Under the pieces are notes generated by a model. That model was not told the DNA's origin. It made no database searches and was given only the letters and a program-made list of their open reading frames with translations. A DNA stretch of 64,000 bases from Marthasterias glacialis (Eukaryota > Echinodermata > Asteroidea > Forcipulatida > Asteriidae): contig OU452229.1 of NCBI GenBank assembly GCA_911728455.2, positions 3,415,001 to 3,479,000 of the forward strand, given 5' to 3'. The position numbers and the translations under genes were made by a program. Shown in pieces: positions 49,026-62,578 of this stretch. Every line of letters begins with the position of its first letter. The stretch's first letter is position 1.

Positions 49026-51812
49026 GCCAACAAAAAAAGTAGCCAGTGAAATAAATCCACAATAGATCAAATTCTGAATTTAGACTTTCCTTGTTAAGTT
49101 TTCTAGGGTGAACAAAAAACAGATAGAGGCCTAATGCAACTTGTTGTACCCTTTTTACAATCGTAATGAGCTTTTGTGACAAATATTTCATCAGTTAATT
49201 TTACCAGCAAATTATAAAATCAAGCCCAGTATTAACGCGTCTGGTCTTTAACCCGAACCAGCTCAACCCTTCAAAGTCCAACTGCAATGTTTAGTTGATT
49301 CTGCACTAGTAAATGTATCAAGCTTTACATGGGATCAGGCATGTATAGTTCTACCATCAAAGTCAATAATCAGTAACAGTTAATTTACCACAGGCAGTTG
49401 GATTTTGTTAGAGTGAGGAAGGATCCTAGTTTTTCACTCAAGGGAGTTTTGATAAAAAAAAGTCATTACAACACCCCAACTGTCTCATGTCAGTGGGGAA
49501 TTGACACACGCTTAACATGTCATACAATACATGAATGCCACCAAATAATAAATGCACTTCTCATGTCATATAATACATGAATGCTATCATAAAATAAATG
49601 AACATCGGTGACTGTGGCGCCAGTGTGTTATCTTTAAGCCATGGGCCTGATATACACTGCTCTAACGTCCCTGACAGCTAGCAACAAGCAAGTAGTTCAT
49701 CTAGATACCTCTTGGCAACAGTGATATTCCTTGCCAATAAAAGAGGACCATAAATTGAGCCTCAGTCATAATCTCGAAGCCTAAAGTGCTTCTGGCTGAT
49801 TACATAGCTTTGAGTGAATTAACATTCATAACTTCTCAATGAAGTACAAATCTGTGAAAGTGTAAGCTTCCTTCTCAAGAACCATTCTCGTCTTCAAGGT
49901 CTTTCTTTTTAAATGCCCAAAGACTAAAACTTCCTATTAGTTTCTTTTTGTATAAAAACAGTAGTACATGCATAACTGTCTGCTACATGTTTTGCCAAAT
50001 CTCATTCAACGTGTTCGGTTTACTACGGGGGCGGAACCCAGGGTTAAATATTGAACAGTTTGCTTCAAGTATTGCCAAACAGTTCTTTTAAATAGACCAC
50101 AGTTCCGATAAATTGTGCACATGCTGTGTATCATTAGTTAACTGTGCCATTATAATAGTAGAGTTCATTCAAAACAAAAGTTCAATGAAACTCAAAAACT
50201 TTATCAGACGTTTTTTTCTGATACAAGTCAGAGACAGATGGCAAATTTCAAAATGAAAGGATTGAATTCGTATGGTGACCTCCACAAAAAGTATTTTCAT
50301 TGTTTAAAAAGAGGAGAAGCCTAGACTGCAGGAAACAAACTACTCAAAGCACCAGAAAACCCCATTAATTTCACTTCAATTCATCATTGCTTTCTGTTTA
50401 TTTAAAAGGCTGGCCCACCATTGATGATTGTCAGAATATTATTTGGGTGAATTGTTGTCATAAATCTTACGCATGCATGAAAACAATAGCATAACACATC
50501 CTGCGAATCTATTCTATCTTGATCACCAGCTGGGAGTCATTTTTCCCAAATGACAAAGGACACCATGCAACTAGGACAAAAAGGAAATATAAGAATATCA
50601 CAAATTTCCCGAAGCTGCCGATTCATTTCTAGCACGCATAATCACCTCCTTCCCATGCTGTCTTACAAGAGAAATTCCTTTGGGCTGGAGTCTTCAAAAT
50701 AATGTGCAGTGTCCGGTGGAAATTCTGAGCTTCAAACCAACTGATTTGGTGAATTTATTGCTGAAGCTCGGTGTACTAAACTTACATGTCAGGGTTCAAA
50801 CTTCACACTGGCCTGCTGGCACTATACTAGGCCAATGATTTTAGACTTGGGCCAGTAAACTCATGACCGGACAAGTTTTGTTCATTTAGAGAGAGAACAG
50901 AAGAGATTATTGGAGCACAACTGTTTGAGATGCTCTATTAATATGGTTAAGTTCTCATGCTCGTCATCCATAATCACCGTGCTGTACAAGAAAACTTTAT
51001 CTTGTGCAAGTGAGACAATAACACTATTTATTTATTATTCTTTATTAATAATTTTTCAGAAGTGCCCAGCTATGACATGTGTCCCTTTAAACTCGCAAGC
51101 GCAGATGAACTTTCACGGCTTAGATCCGTCGCGATGTCGGGTCGGCAAAGACCCACGTTTCAATTTCAAGAGAGATTGGAATTCCTCACTTACACAAACA
51201 CACACATGTGAGTCAATGTATTGTGAGCTCTCTGCTCTGTTATTATGATCGGATACCAGGCTCTCTGTATTGGGAGCATGTAACTCATCCAGTCTAGACA
51301 CACTAATTGCTACGGTCTGTTTGGTCCCTGCCTCTCCTCTCTCTCTCCATCCAAAAGAGATATTACCCATATCATATTATCTCCCCATAAAAGTACATGA
51401 ATCTATTGCGCGACGTCTGCTTTTGCAATCACCCCCACCCAATCCATCGCCAAAATCCAAACTATCAGCATTATCAGAAATAAATTTTAACATTTTTTGA
51501 TCTTAATAAATAGCTACAGAAAAAAATAAACAGTTTATATTAAACTTTTAACAACCATTACGACTATTTTGTTTATATTTTATGTACATGTGCAGATATT
51601 ATAAGAAAAAAGATGTTGAGATGTAAAAATGGATATAAAGACAAGTTCAAGCAGGGTGCGATTGTTGAAAACATGAAACTTGTAAAAAAAAAATAGGTAG
51701 TAGTCCCCTTTTGTTCTAGAGATGAATAAGATACTGCCTGAACTTCCAAGGTGTAACATTTCAGAGGTTATAAGATTCTGCGTAACAAAACAATGTAAAA
51801 ACTGGACAAGCC

Positions 51813-52012
51813 TTATGTGACGCCCAACGCCAAAATCAGACACTTCTCAGAAATAATGAAATGGCATCAAAAGTGAAGCCAACTGAAACATCAGCCATGA
51901 TAAACCAATGTGGTGTTTTACATTCTATATGTTGAGAAATATTTACCTTAAAGGTCTAAATGTTGTGCTATTGCAAGCTCTTAATATTCTCACCTATTTG
52001 ATGAGCAAATAA
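51813..52012 (-). repeat. Dispersed repeat family F10, inverted copy
   Basis: Reversed, it runs from TTATTTGCTCATCAAATAGG to TTTTGGCGTTGGGCGTCACA and keeps the TTGGCTTCACTTTTGATGCC interior seen at 23.2 kb. Confidence 0.65.
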
Positions 52013-52613
52013 AAACTACTTCTGAGCTTTGGGAGGAAGTGCCTGGTTTTGGCATAGAGTATCACATGTCTGTCCGTTATTCTGATGGCAAATTCAGGGC
52101 TTTTTAGAAAATTATGTGGCAAAAGAAGACCTGAACATGTTTAAAATCTGGAAATGCAAAAATCATCCAGGTCTGTTCAGCCCCTTTTGTGCAATTATGT
52201 TTGAAAGCTGCCTCCTCAGAAATAACAGCGAGAATAAAATACTTTACCAAATTTGCATTTCTCTTTTCCTGAGACCAATATCTTCTGGCTTGGAAGAAGT
52301 ACTTTTAGTCAGCGAAATGTTCTTGCGGGAGCTCTCTTTTTACTACACTACCCTGATGAGATCACTCTTCACATTCACAACTTAATGCGATGAAGACATT
52401 ACGGGGAAGATAACCTTTCGCTTCTTGCTGTTGTACCCTTTACAAATTGAATAATGCCGGGATATAATCCACACTTAAAAAGAGTTTGAGTTGTAACTGA
52501 TTAATATATAAAACCGATGCACGCGGACACGTTAAGCATGTTCATCAATTTGCTTCAGACTCTAGTAGGAGTCATTCATCTTCAGCACATCTGAGAATCC
52601 GACTTCTCTGTCA

Positions 52614-52870
52614 TCAAGGAAGGCAGATGACATACTTTCCCTTCAGTATCTCGTCCTGTACATCATCGCTCGCGGTGGCAATCTCCGCTTGGACGGAGAG
52701 CACCGCGCAGGCAAAGGTGAGGACAGTGGCCGCGGCGGCCACGAAGAAGGACCATCCCAGCGAGCAGCTGCCGAACTGGAAGGGTGCAGCATCGGACCCG
52801 CAGAGCTCTACCGCTGCATCCGATCCCCAGCCTGCGGGGTACATCACTAGGCCTAAAAGGATGATCAGCC
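52614..52870 (-). CDS. LHFPL2: LHFPL2-like tetraspan protein, last coding exon (partial)
   Basis: LHFPL proteins are four-span membrane proteins of the LHFPL/tetraspan group; the molecular role of LHFPL2 is poorly defined. The exon begins after an acceptor (CATCCAG at 52871) in phase 1 and encodes 85 residues to a TGA at 52614-52616. It covers the end of span 3 (GLIILLGLVMYPAGWG), the second extracellular loop with paired Cys (ELCGSDAAPFQFGSCSLGW), span 4 (FFVAAAATVLTFACAVLSV) and the tail QAEIATASDDVQDEI ending CLP. YPAGWG, CSLGW, TVLTF, CAV and SxQAEIAT fit LHFPL2 better than LHFPL3-6 as remembered. The exon is much more GC-rich than its flanks. No earlier coding exon was found in 52871-64000, which is consistent with the single large upstream coding exon of vertebrate LHFPL2 lying off the right edge. 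Confidence 0.9.
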
Positions 52871-53119
52871 CTGGATGGCGGGAAAACAAAACAAGAAGAG
52901 AGAAAAATACATTAGTTTTGGTTCCTCCATCTCATGTGAAATCTGAAAATTCAAAGGGAGTATATTGAGTAAAGGGAAAAAAGTCTCCTTCCGAGATTAT
53001 AACTTGATAAAAATGATTTGAATTGAAAACCAGATGGTCCAAGAAGGATAAATATACCTTTCAGACATTTTTCTGAGCTGTCCTCTTCTTTGGTAAAAAA
53101 ATAAATAAATAAATAAATC

Positions 53120-53245
53120 TTAACATTTGAATTCGGAGGAAAACCGGAGGGCCAGGAGAAAAACCATCTTGGCACAGGAGAGAACCAACGCACAACTCTA
53201 CTCACATATGGCCCTAGCCAGGAATCGAACAAGGGCCAAGTGGTG
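53120..53245 (-). mobile_element. SINE family D copy
   Basis: On the minus strand TTGTTCGATTCCTGGCTAGG, ATGTGAGTAGAGTTGTGCG and GGTTTTTCTCCTGGCCCTCC parallel 48885-49025. Confidence 0.6.
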
Positions 53246-54660
53246 AGTTTTTCTCAAAGATTTTGTACACATTTATATCGGCCCTAGTTTGAATCTGAGT
53301 GATTTTTGGGTGTCTTCAAATGCAATTCCTCGGCGGCCTTTAAAAGTATTTCAGAAAGAACTATTTCTCTGGAGTATTGGCATGGTAACGGTGAACTTCA
53401 TACAAATCAGTGAGCTTTCAGATTTTTGAGGATTGATAATGGTACGAACTTTTATTAAAAATCAGTGAGATCTCATACTGAAACTAACCATTTCTTTCTC
53501 CCAACTGCAAATTTGGTACTCTGTCTTCAACAGCTAAACAAAATTCGACCCTAGGACGAAACCCTATAACAGTTACTTTCTAATACTTTAATTGGCTGTC
53601 ATGACAAGCTCTAACCTTCTCCTCGGTAATGCACTTTGCTGAAAGGTCATGAAGCCTGTGAGTTATGTCAGAGGATATCACTTGGAGGCATAATAATAGA
53701 ATAAAAGACCGTTGCTGATAATGCGGCAAGGCAAGGCAAGGCAAATGAGATCTTTTCATGTGTGAAAAGAAAATCATTCAAGTCATTTCCATGGGAACTT
53801 CCTGTCACTATGTAAAGGTGTTCGCTGCTACCAACGTATGATCTTAAAAGCGGATGGACATATAAATCAGCGTCTCAAAAAAAAAAAAAAACTCTGAAAG
53901 GCTTTCAGAGCACGATTTACATGTGACATGCAATCACTTGCTCAGTGAACAAACACTCGTGGAGAGCGCTGCCGGGCTAGTTAAAATAGCTTCTCCATCA
54001 GGTATCCCAGCAGCGGGGCTCTTCAAAATTGACAACGTGTCTACATTGTATGTGATGACGAACAGATCCTACAGAGCGATACTGTTTGAAAACGCTGAGT
54101 ATCAGTTCTTCTCAGATTGCTCAGAACCGCACATAATACTTCGAAAGAGAAATATTCACACGCGGGTGTCACTGCAAACCTGTTCCTTAAGGTACGTATT
54201 ACATGACATATTATATCACAGAAAAAATCACACAGGCTAATCACAAATATACATATCCTGGGGGGAAGTATTGAGCAACCCCTGGTATTCATGATCTCCA
54301 CGAACTAAATTTCCCTTTAACAATCAACATTTACAGAAAATACGCAAAATCATTTAATATCCATTTGAATCTAGAAAATTGTGGAAACTATGATTCGCAG
54401 TATTTTTTATTTGATCACTTTGTAAAGACATGTCAGTTCGACCTAAAAGCTTCAATTTAGTAAAAGCAAAAAAAAAAAATAAAAAAATGTGTCAATCAGT
54501 AGAAAGATGTTATTCACATAAACAAAATATCAACGATATTTTTTTGTTGTTGTCTAGATACTACAATAATTAATCCAGTGACCTCTCTGTCCTGTCCAAT
54601 GACTAAAATGACTTTATAGTTGTCCGCAAGTGCACGGGTTAGATGAGTTCTTACTATCAA

Positions 54661-55241
54661 CCAAGGGACACAGAGGCAATGACCGAGGGGCACCAAGGCA
54701 ATGACCAAGGGGCACCGCAGGGCAATGACCAAGGGGCACCGCAGGGCAATGACCAAGGGGCACCGCAGGGCAATGACCATGGGGCACAAAGGCAATGACA
54801 GGGGGGCAATAAGGCAATGACAGAGGTGCAATAAGGCAATGACCAAGGGGCACCTGGGCAATAACCAAGGGGCACCAAAGCAATGACCGAGGGGCACCAA
54901 AGCAATGACTGAGGGGCACCAAGGCAATGACTGAGGGGCACAAAGACAATGACCGAAGGGCACCAGGGCAATGACCAAGGGGCACCGAGGCAACGACCAA
55001 GGGGCACCATGGCAATGAACAAGGGGCACCAAGACAATGACCGAGGGGCACCAGGGTGATGACCAATGATCACAAAGGCAATGACCAAGGGGCACCAACG
55101 CAATGACCAAGAGTCACAAAGGCAATGACCAAGGGTCACAAAGGCAATGACCGAGGGGCACCAGGACAAAGACCAATAGGCACAAAGGCAATGGCTGAGG
55201 GGCACCAAGGCAATGACCAATGGGCACAAAGGCAATGACTT
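54661..55241 (+). repeat. 22-bp minisatellite, unit GGCAATGACCAAGGGGCACCAA
   Basis: About 26 tandem units, mostly 21-24 bp, varying at a few positions (ACCGAGG, ACCAAGG, CACAAA, CACCGCAG). The unit core equals part of the dispersed repeat at 2.57 kb and 12.7 kb. Because 22 is not a multiple of three and the minus strand rarely makes stops, all three minus frames are open across it; these frames are artefacts. Confidence 0.95.
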
Positions 55242-58200
55242 CTTATAATAGTTACTCTCAATTACAAGTTCCATACTAATGACAATTAGTAGGGATGAAG
55301 GGAAACCTTAAAATACGGACTATGGAAAAGCTGACGGACCAGCGAAATGACACAGGAACTGATCCTGCTGGGTTGTCGCTGAAAAAGTAGGGGCAAACCC
55401 TGAACATTAAAAAAAATTGCAAGATTTTTAATTTTTTATCTACGTCCATATTCCTTTTTTTATTATTAATATTGGTTTATTAAACAAATAACCTATAAGT
55501 CTAGTTCCTGCTTCCTCCCCATAACTGGGTTTGGCGTCAAAACAATTACGCCAGCCGTGCACTCATCCATTGCGATGTTTGATGGAGTGTGACAGCTGCA
55601 TATCACGTGCCTTACGATTGATTAGAACAGTTTTAATCACTTGGAACTTGGTGCAGAGTGACGTCCTCGTGTTTTATCCTCCCCAGTAATGTAGGCTACA
55701 GTTGCAGGATTGGTAATCATCAAGGAAAATTACTGTTTCAATATATGAGAGCTCCGTGATTATAAAGTAATTCATACCAATCTCTCAGATTTATGTAATC
55801 CTTCTGAAATACTATCAACGTTAAGAAAAAGGCATTTAAACACCTCCAGAATTACGGTTGCTTTAGTTCAGTTGCAGCAATCAAAATAAGCTTGAAAGTG
55901 AAAAAAAATCCCTGAAAAAAAACCCATAAACCCCTTTCCGTTGTTTTCACTGAAAGTGGACACCATATTTAAAAAAATTCTCCGATTAATGAAAACAAAA
56001 GGAAGACGGGTGTAAATTTATTCTTCAAAAGACCAATAATGTGTTACCCCTGCTCCCCAGACGTCACACTCTCATGTTTTGTTAGACAAACTACCGAAAC
56101 GGCGACTAAAACATCTCAAATATTTGTCAAAATGACTGATACTACACTCGGTGAGTTTTGGAATAGAAATCTGTGCCCCCTTTTTCATGGCGCTGTTTAC
56201 GACAGAATTCTGTTCTTGAGGCACCCTGTCGTAAAGCACATAATTCCTTGTCAAGAAGCATCATGATATCAGGTGATGTTAATGTTTCAACATGGTTTCC
56301 ACAATCCAGTGTAAACCGAAATGTTGTCCCTTGTTTTTACACAAGCCTTCAACTATAAGCCCCCGGATTTGATATGGAATAAGCGGCACAGGCTTTCCAA
56401 TCCCTCACTTGAGGTCTACTATATAGTGAAACACAATCCCCCTTGAATAATATCACTGCCTTTGAAATAAGCAGCCAGTCATTTCTTGTTTACACTTGGC
56501 TCGTATTACTCTGGTTGAGGTTTACACACTGGGGTTATTAGTGAGGAGTAATAATGGGACCGCACTGAGTGTTGGTTTCACATCGGCAATTCATCATGAA
56601 GATGGAATTCATGAGGGGATGTTGTGCAGCGCTTGATGCATGGATTGCTGGAAAGTTAGAAGGGTCAGTTTCAAGCACGAGTTCTCCTGCCATCGAGTCT
56701 CAAGACGATCCTTTGGGTCTTGGTGCTTGTTTGGTTCGACATAATGTAAACATCTGCTACAGGGCTAGTGGTACAACAACTCGTGTTTAAATTGTGTTTG
56801 TGTTGATTGAACAACTAAAATGTGCAAATATGTCACCTTACATCAATATTAGGGCCCTATCAAGACAGTGTTAAAGATGCAATTTCTCGCATTCTGTTTT
56901 GGTTAATTTCACGTACGGAAAAAAAACAGCACAAAGTTCCGATAAGCAGATTGAGTGCACCAGCTAAAAATAAAATGTGGTGTTTATTGAGTTGACTGGT
57001 GTCCACCTGATTCTCGCTAAGCAAAATAAATTTTTCAGCAATGAGTTCTGATTAGCAGCTCAATAAAATTGGGGACAGCATTCGGGGAAATGTTTCGTCA
57101 ATAAGGTCATACATTTTGGTACAAATTGATGAGACAAAGTCACAGCTCTTATAATGGAGTCGATACTAACTGTATGGATACTTGAGCTGTGAAAGCATGC
57201 CCTCATTCTAGCGAAAAGTTCACAAGTCTGTCCCACTTCTTAGGGTATTGGGAATAGTGGGGATCACGAGGAGTTACATTAACAGCGCCCACGAAATCGA
57301 GAGGGTGTTGTTCTCGGCTATACGGGTCGAGTGTTGACTGACAAATGGAGGTTTTTGAGCAAGTGGGAATGGCCTGGTTTAAAGTGGGGATTTTAGATGA
57401 TGTCTTCAAAACCAGAAGAAGTCTAAAGTGGAGATTTAAGAAGGCTCATTCGACACCGGAAGGAAGTCAAAAGTGAGGACTTTTGCTCAGTCACAGTATT
57501 TTGTTTTCACTTTGTACTCAGAATCCACGGCTCTACACATGCCTACTACAAATACATAAAAAGTAGCGAATTAATTAAAGGGACACATTGCCTTCGGATT
57601 GGGCGCTTTTGGGGCTATAACAAGCGTTTGCTATGAAATGAATACGGTTGGAAAGATACTTTAAATGTAGAATACAATGATTCCGGTCCTACTAAACTAA
57701 TTGCCGACCCCTGTCGACCCCTACCGACAATTCGAAAAAACCTACCGACAACTCATTCCAAATGCAACTCATTCCAAACTCACCCCCAATGATTCACATA
57801 AATATCCCTAGAAGTTGTGTGGTTTTTGTTTAATTTCGTGACAGAAAACAGTTCGCCATTTTGTAGAACCAATCTTTTACTCAGCTGGTTTTATTTCCGG
57901 GGGAGGGGGATGTGTTCGCTTTTTGAATCACTACTCACTAATTACAAGTACAACAGGTGTTGTGTTGCATGAACAACTCTTAAAAGGATAAGGAGCTAAT
58001 CCAGCAAACTTTTAAGAGATTTGAAGGCAAAGATCACATCCCCAGCTAGAAAAATAGAAAGACATATTTATGAGTCAACAATGACTGCCTAAATTAAAAC
58101 TTGAGTCATGAGGATTGGCCACCAAAACAGCCACCTGTTCATAGATGATAAGCCTACCCTTTCCCACAAGGGAAAAGAAGTTTTACTTGCAAAACTGAGC

Positions 58201-59340
58201 CTCTTGGAGATGGAGTTCAGATTAAGTTTCATTTTGTTCTCCAGATTTTGTTATTTTCTTCAGTTTATTTTTGTTGATCATAGTTTTTTTTTTTTTTTCA
58301 AACCATTGTTGTCCATTGTAGTCGGCGTTTTGGACTTGGACAGAAAGGAACATACAAGAGGGGTCATGGATTAGTTTGTTTTGCATTGATCCCAATTCTA
58401 ATCTCAACTTCAACAATTAATCTGACAGCCGTTTCCCACTGACTTACAAAACACCGTGCCTTAGTGCAGAGGTCAAGCTGTAACAGAAAAAAAGTACAGA
58501 CCAGGGTGCAGCCCAATACATCACCCAAAAGCCAAGTTCATGGTTTGTACCATACACCAACTAGTCATCACATTGGTTTCTGTGGTGAGGAATGGGCCCC
58601 CCAAACCTCCTCATCCACGGACACCTGTTCAGAGATAAGCCTACCCCATCCCACAAGGGAGAAGAATTGCTTGCAAAACCTGCCGCCGTGCAAACAAATG
58701 TAAACACCGCACTGGACTCCCAAAACAATTTTAAAGAACCATTTGCCCTGCCCCAAAGCCCATGGTCATTCCATACACTACACAAGAAACTCACCCACAA
58801 CCCAGGATGAAACAAAACCAGTCAAAACTTGGAACTTGTAGTGCAAATATGTAAAAGTTCAAACCCATGGGACAAATTTTGAGACCAGGAAGGAGGGGCA
58901 GGTGCATTAAGTTTTTTTCTGGGATTTGGCCACTTATCGGGATTAATAATAATTTATTTTGGCCCAGACCGAAAAAAGGTCAGAAAATCTTGTAGACAGG
59001 AAGTGTTCTGTTGATGGGCCGCATCTAGAAAACCTAGAACTCAAATGCAAGGGGAACATTTTGGGGAGGGCCGTTAGTATATTGCGTTGCCAGGGCTTAT
59101 ATTTCAGGTATATCTCCACTTGACTGCAGGGACCAAACTTCATAGAGTTTAAGCACTAAGCAGACAATATCGCTTAAAGCCCCAGCTCAACATTGCCAAA
59201 CTGACTGGAAATGCTTCCATTCTTTGCACAAACCAAGATGTATGCAATAAAACCAACCTGTGAAAATTTCAGCTCATTTCGTTGTTTCATTTGCAAGAAA
59301 GCGGGAAAAATGCATTCAGCATTTTTTGTACGCAAAGTTT

Positions 59341-59428
59341 TCGGTCCTTTTCCATTGTTTTCATTGCTGAGAACAATGGAAAAGGACCGGTCTGTGGGAC
59401 GCCCGCTATCGTCTCAAAAGTCTCCTAT
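59341..59428 (+). mobile_element. Half copy of F7 palindrome
   Basis: AAGGACCGGTCTGTGGGACG, CCCGCTATCGTCTCAAAAGT and CTCCTATTA match the right arm of 30143-30270 with very few differences; the inner left arm (TTTTCCATTGTTTTC) is kept and the outer left arm is lost. Confidence 0.7.
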
Positions 59429-60696
59429 TACGAGACCAAGTATTTCAAGCAGTATTTCCGAGTGTCTGTGTACACACAAATAAAAATAGGGCTTACAAAC
59501 TGATTAAATTGTTTACAAGAAAAAAATGCTTAAAAATAATCATCTGTATGGGTTTTAATCTATCCTATTCCTAACCCCCCAAAAAGTGGTAAAGACTAAA
59601 GACGATGTACACACCAAATTTAATTTGCTGAAGATTCACTCTCCCTTCCCTGAAAATTTTCAAATAGAATTCCCAGAAATAAAGTTAAAACTGAAGGTTT
59701 ACACCAGGTTTTGTTCAAAACTCTGAATAGGTCACATAAAAAAAAAACCCAATCAAAACTCTGACTAGCTTATATTTAAGAAACCCCAATTAAAACCCTG
59801 AATAGGTTATATTCAAGAAACCCCAATAATAACGGCGAATTAGCATTTTTATTTTGACGAAATCACTGATTGCTTGTACCATGCTTGTACAGAGCTATTG
59901 TGCCAACCATGCAGGAATGAACAATAAAGACTTGTGTTACCCACTCCATGTGAACCATCCTCTCAACTGTTTGATGTGAATGCCCAGGGCAGCACATTAT
60001 GTCTGGGTCTTATTTCTAATACCACAAACAGTTGTGGCACATAGAGCCATAAAACCAGTTGCGGTAAACCAGGGACAACCTTGTTAAAGACAATGTCAAT
60101 AAATAAACACCACCTCGGCATTAACACCTCCCGACTGGCTGATAAGGCCCTGTGTGTTTATACCGTCCACAGGTCTTGTTATTGAAAGAGAGGCACTTCA
60201 TCTGGGGCCACTAACTGGAAAACCGCCACTTGATTCGGGTGACACAACAAAACCAACAATCACCCTCATTGTTCCTGTGTACCATTGCACCGGAGGGGAT
60301 AGTGGTCTTATTAGTGGTTACACACTTTACTCACATACCCCATGCTGAACTCTCAAGCTGTACTCAAGGCCATCTGATGATCTGACTCATCTTTGCAGAG
60401 CTTGGAACTCTCCCCCCTTTTTTTGGAGTGACCAGTATAGAATGTGGAATTTGCGCTCATATACTAAAACATTTTTTTATGAATCTTGATAACCACTTCA
60501 TTGCTTTTGAACGTTCTGGGGAACCCCCTACATTCCTACGTACATGGATTGCATGTGAAGGCAAAAAACCGCAGGGCCATGTATTTGAATATGCAGTTTA
60601 AAGTAATACTAATACCTGGGACTGATCTTTCCCCTCTTCTCTTTTCTGTAACTTTTGCCTACCTGAAGTTTTCTACGGATCTTGGAACCCCCTCCC

Positions 60697-60797
60697 CAAA
60701 AAACAAACAAACAAACAAACAAACAAACAAACAAACAAACAAACAAACAAACAAACAAACAAACAAACAAACAAACAAACAAACAAACAAACAAAAA
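60697..60797 (+). repeat. (AAAC)n microsatellite
   Basis: About 24 uninterrupted AAAC units. Confidence 0.97.
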
Positions 60798-62187
60798 CAA
60801 CCAACCATGCTAAGCGCAGGCATGGATTGTCTCAAAATACTATTCTACCTCCATGGTCCAAACGTTCAAACTAGCCTCTATTATGCCTAACAATTCCCCA
60901 TTAAGACATAACTATCACTACATCAGCCAATTCGTTTTAGCCATCATATTATGCACATTGCAAGAAGAGGACACATCTCCTAATCACCAAAGTGATAAAA
61001 AACTACTCCCGAATTGCAATAACGTTTGTCTGGGATGTTACATTGAATAATTACAATGTCTGTCTACAGCACCATGTACCCTCACCTTGATGTTCCTGTC
61101 AAGTGCGCCACCTTACTGATAAACACTTCACTAGCGTGATTCTTGACACCTATTATGATTGTTACTGCATACTTCTATTAAGTTATGTTTCATTATTACA
61201 CGTGATCAAATCTCATCCAAAGTCTTGTGCTGATATTGCAGGTTGATTCGGTCGAATCTTTTGTAGTTATGATGGTCTGACTCATCTTTGCAGAGCTTTG
61301 AACTTTTCCCTTTTTCTTTTTGAGTGGCTGGTATTAGACTGTGGAAGTTGCGCGCGTATTTAAACATTTGGACAAAAACAGAGACCACAGGCAATATACA
61401 ATCTACTAAGCCGCAAACCATTTCCATCAGCTCTTCTGTGACTACATATCAATAGTTGAATCATTCCACGGATGAATACATACATGTACATAAGCCATGG
61501 CAGAGGACATTGACCTTTCCCAATAGTCCTACTATGTACCGCCAACATGCAAAGGTTCCTACAGAAAAAAAGGAACATTCAACATCATTCACTCTGGTAG
61601 TAACCTGTGTATATAGCAGCCCAACTCTACTGAAAAAAATAAGCACAGATGTTGCCTCTAAAAGCTCAACTGGACGGTTTTGCGCCATTTTGTTCAGGAA
61701 AGTTCTGTTTAATTTCTATTGGACATTGTCCTACCATAGAGCAAGTTGCTCTATGGTCCTACATTGTATACAATAATAATGTACACGTGAACACCCAAAT
61801 GTTAACAACATTTCCCCATATGTTCATGTACGGACGGGTGTTTTCTTGTCACAAAATTCAACTTGCCGCATCACCAGGCAGTGTTATGATTGTACTTGTC
61901 AGACAAAGATGCCAAGTGGTTCACAAATCACAAGGTTATGTTGTGTACAATTTGCACACAAAGTAATTTTTTGTTCCTTCTAATTTCATTGTCATGTACA
62001 ATGTACGTCCTTTTGTTGTTTGCCGTCTCTCTGGAAACATTGGATTGTCATAAGATTGTTTAAGAATCTTGTCTTGTGTCGAGTTCCAAAACTTCAAGGT
62101 CTACAAAGTATAGTTTGGTTAATGAGAAGAAAAAAGAGTTGATTGACTAGTTTCAATCTGAAAACTCTATGATTATAAAGTTGTACG

Positions 62188-62578
62188 CTGTAAAACCAAG
62201 CAGTTTTGCAAGAGAGAAAGCTCCTTCTGAAAAGCTGTCAAAATTGTAAAAAAAGTACCATTTGGAGAACCCTTAAACCACCTTTGCTTAAATATGATAT
62301 TTCATGACTGAAACAAGCACTAAAATATATGAATGTGGACAAAGTCCAAGACAAAACATGAAAAATGTTTCAAGTTGTTTTCTGTAAAACCAAGCAGTTT
62401 TGCAAGAGAGAAAGCTCCTTCTGAAAAGCTGTCAAAATTGTAAAAAAAAGTACCATTTGAAGAACCCTTAAACCACCTTTGCTTAAATATGATATTTCAT
62501 GACTGAAACAAGCACTAAAATATATGAATGTGGACAAAGTCCAAGACAAAACATGAAAAATGTTTCAAGTTGTTTTCT
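62188..62578 (+). repeat. 194-bp tandem duplication, two near-identical copies
   Basis: CTGTAAAACCAAGCAG begins at 62188 and again at 62382. The copies differ by an A-run length and about one substitution (TTTGGAGAACC versus TTTGAAGAACC). The second ends at about 62578. Confidence 0.93.

Larger units (their letters stand above)
47160..52613. other. Intergenic region upstream of the LHFPL2 stop
   Basis: Mostly AT-rich sequence without a recognisable gene. It holds F10 copies (47886-48072 and 51813-52012), a family D SINE (48885-49025), an F3 fragment (48598-48655) and short duplications around 49540-49600. The last few hundred bases should be 3' untranslated sequence of the LHFPL2-like gene. 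Confidence 0.55.

Noticed and set aside
56569..56790. Possible LHFPL2 or other exon near 56.6 kb
   Set aside because: Slightly GC-richer than its surroundings, but neither strand resembles the LHFPL2 N-terminal region or another family I know.
60486..60890. 134-codon frame with Asn-Lys-Gln-Thr repeats
   Set aside because: The repeated part is simply the translated (AAAC)n microsatellite.
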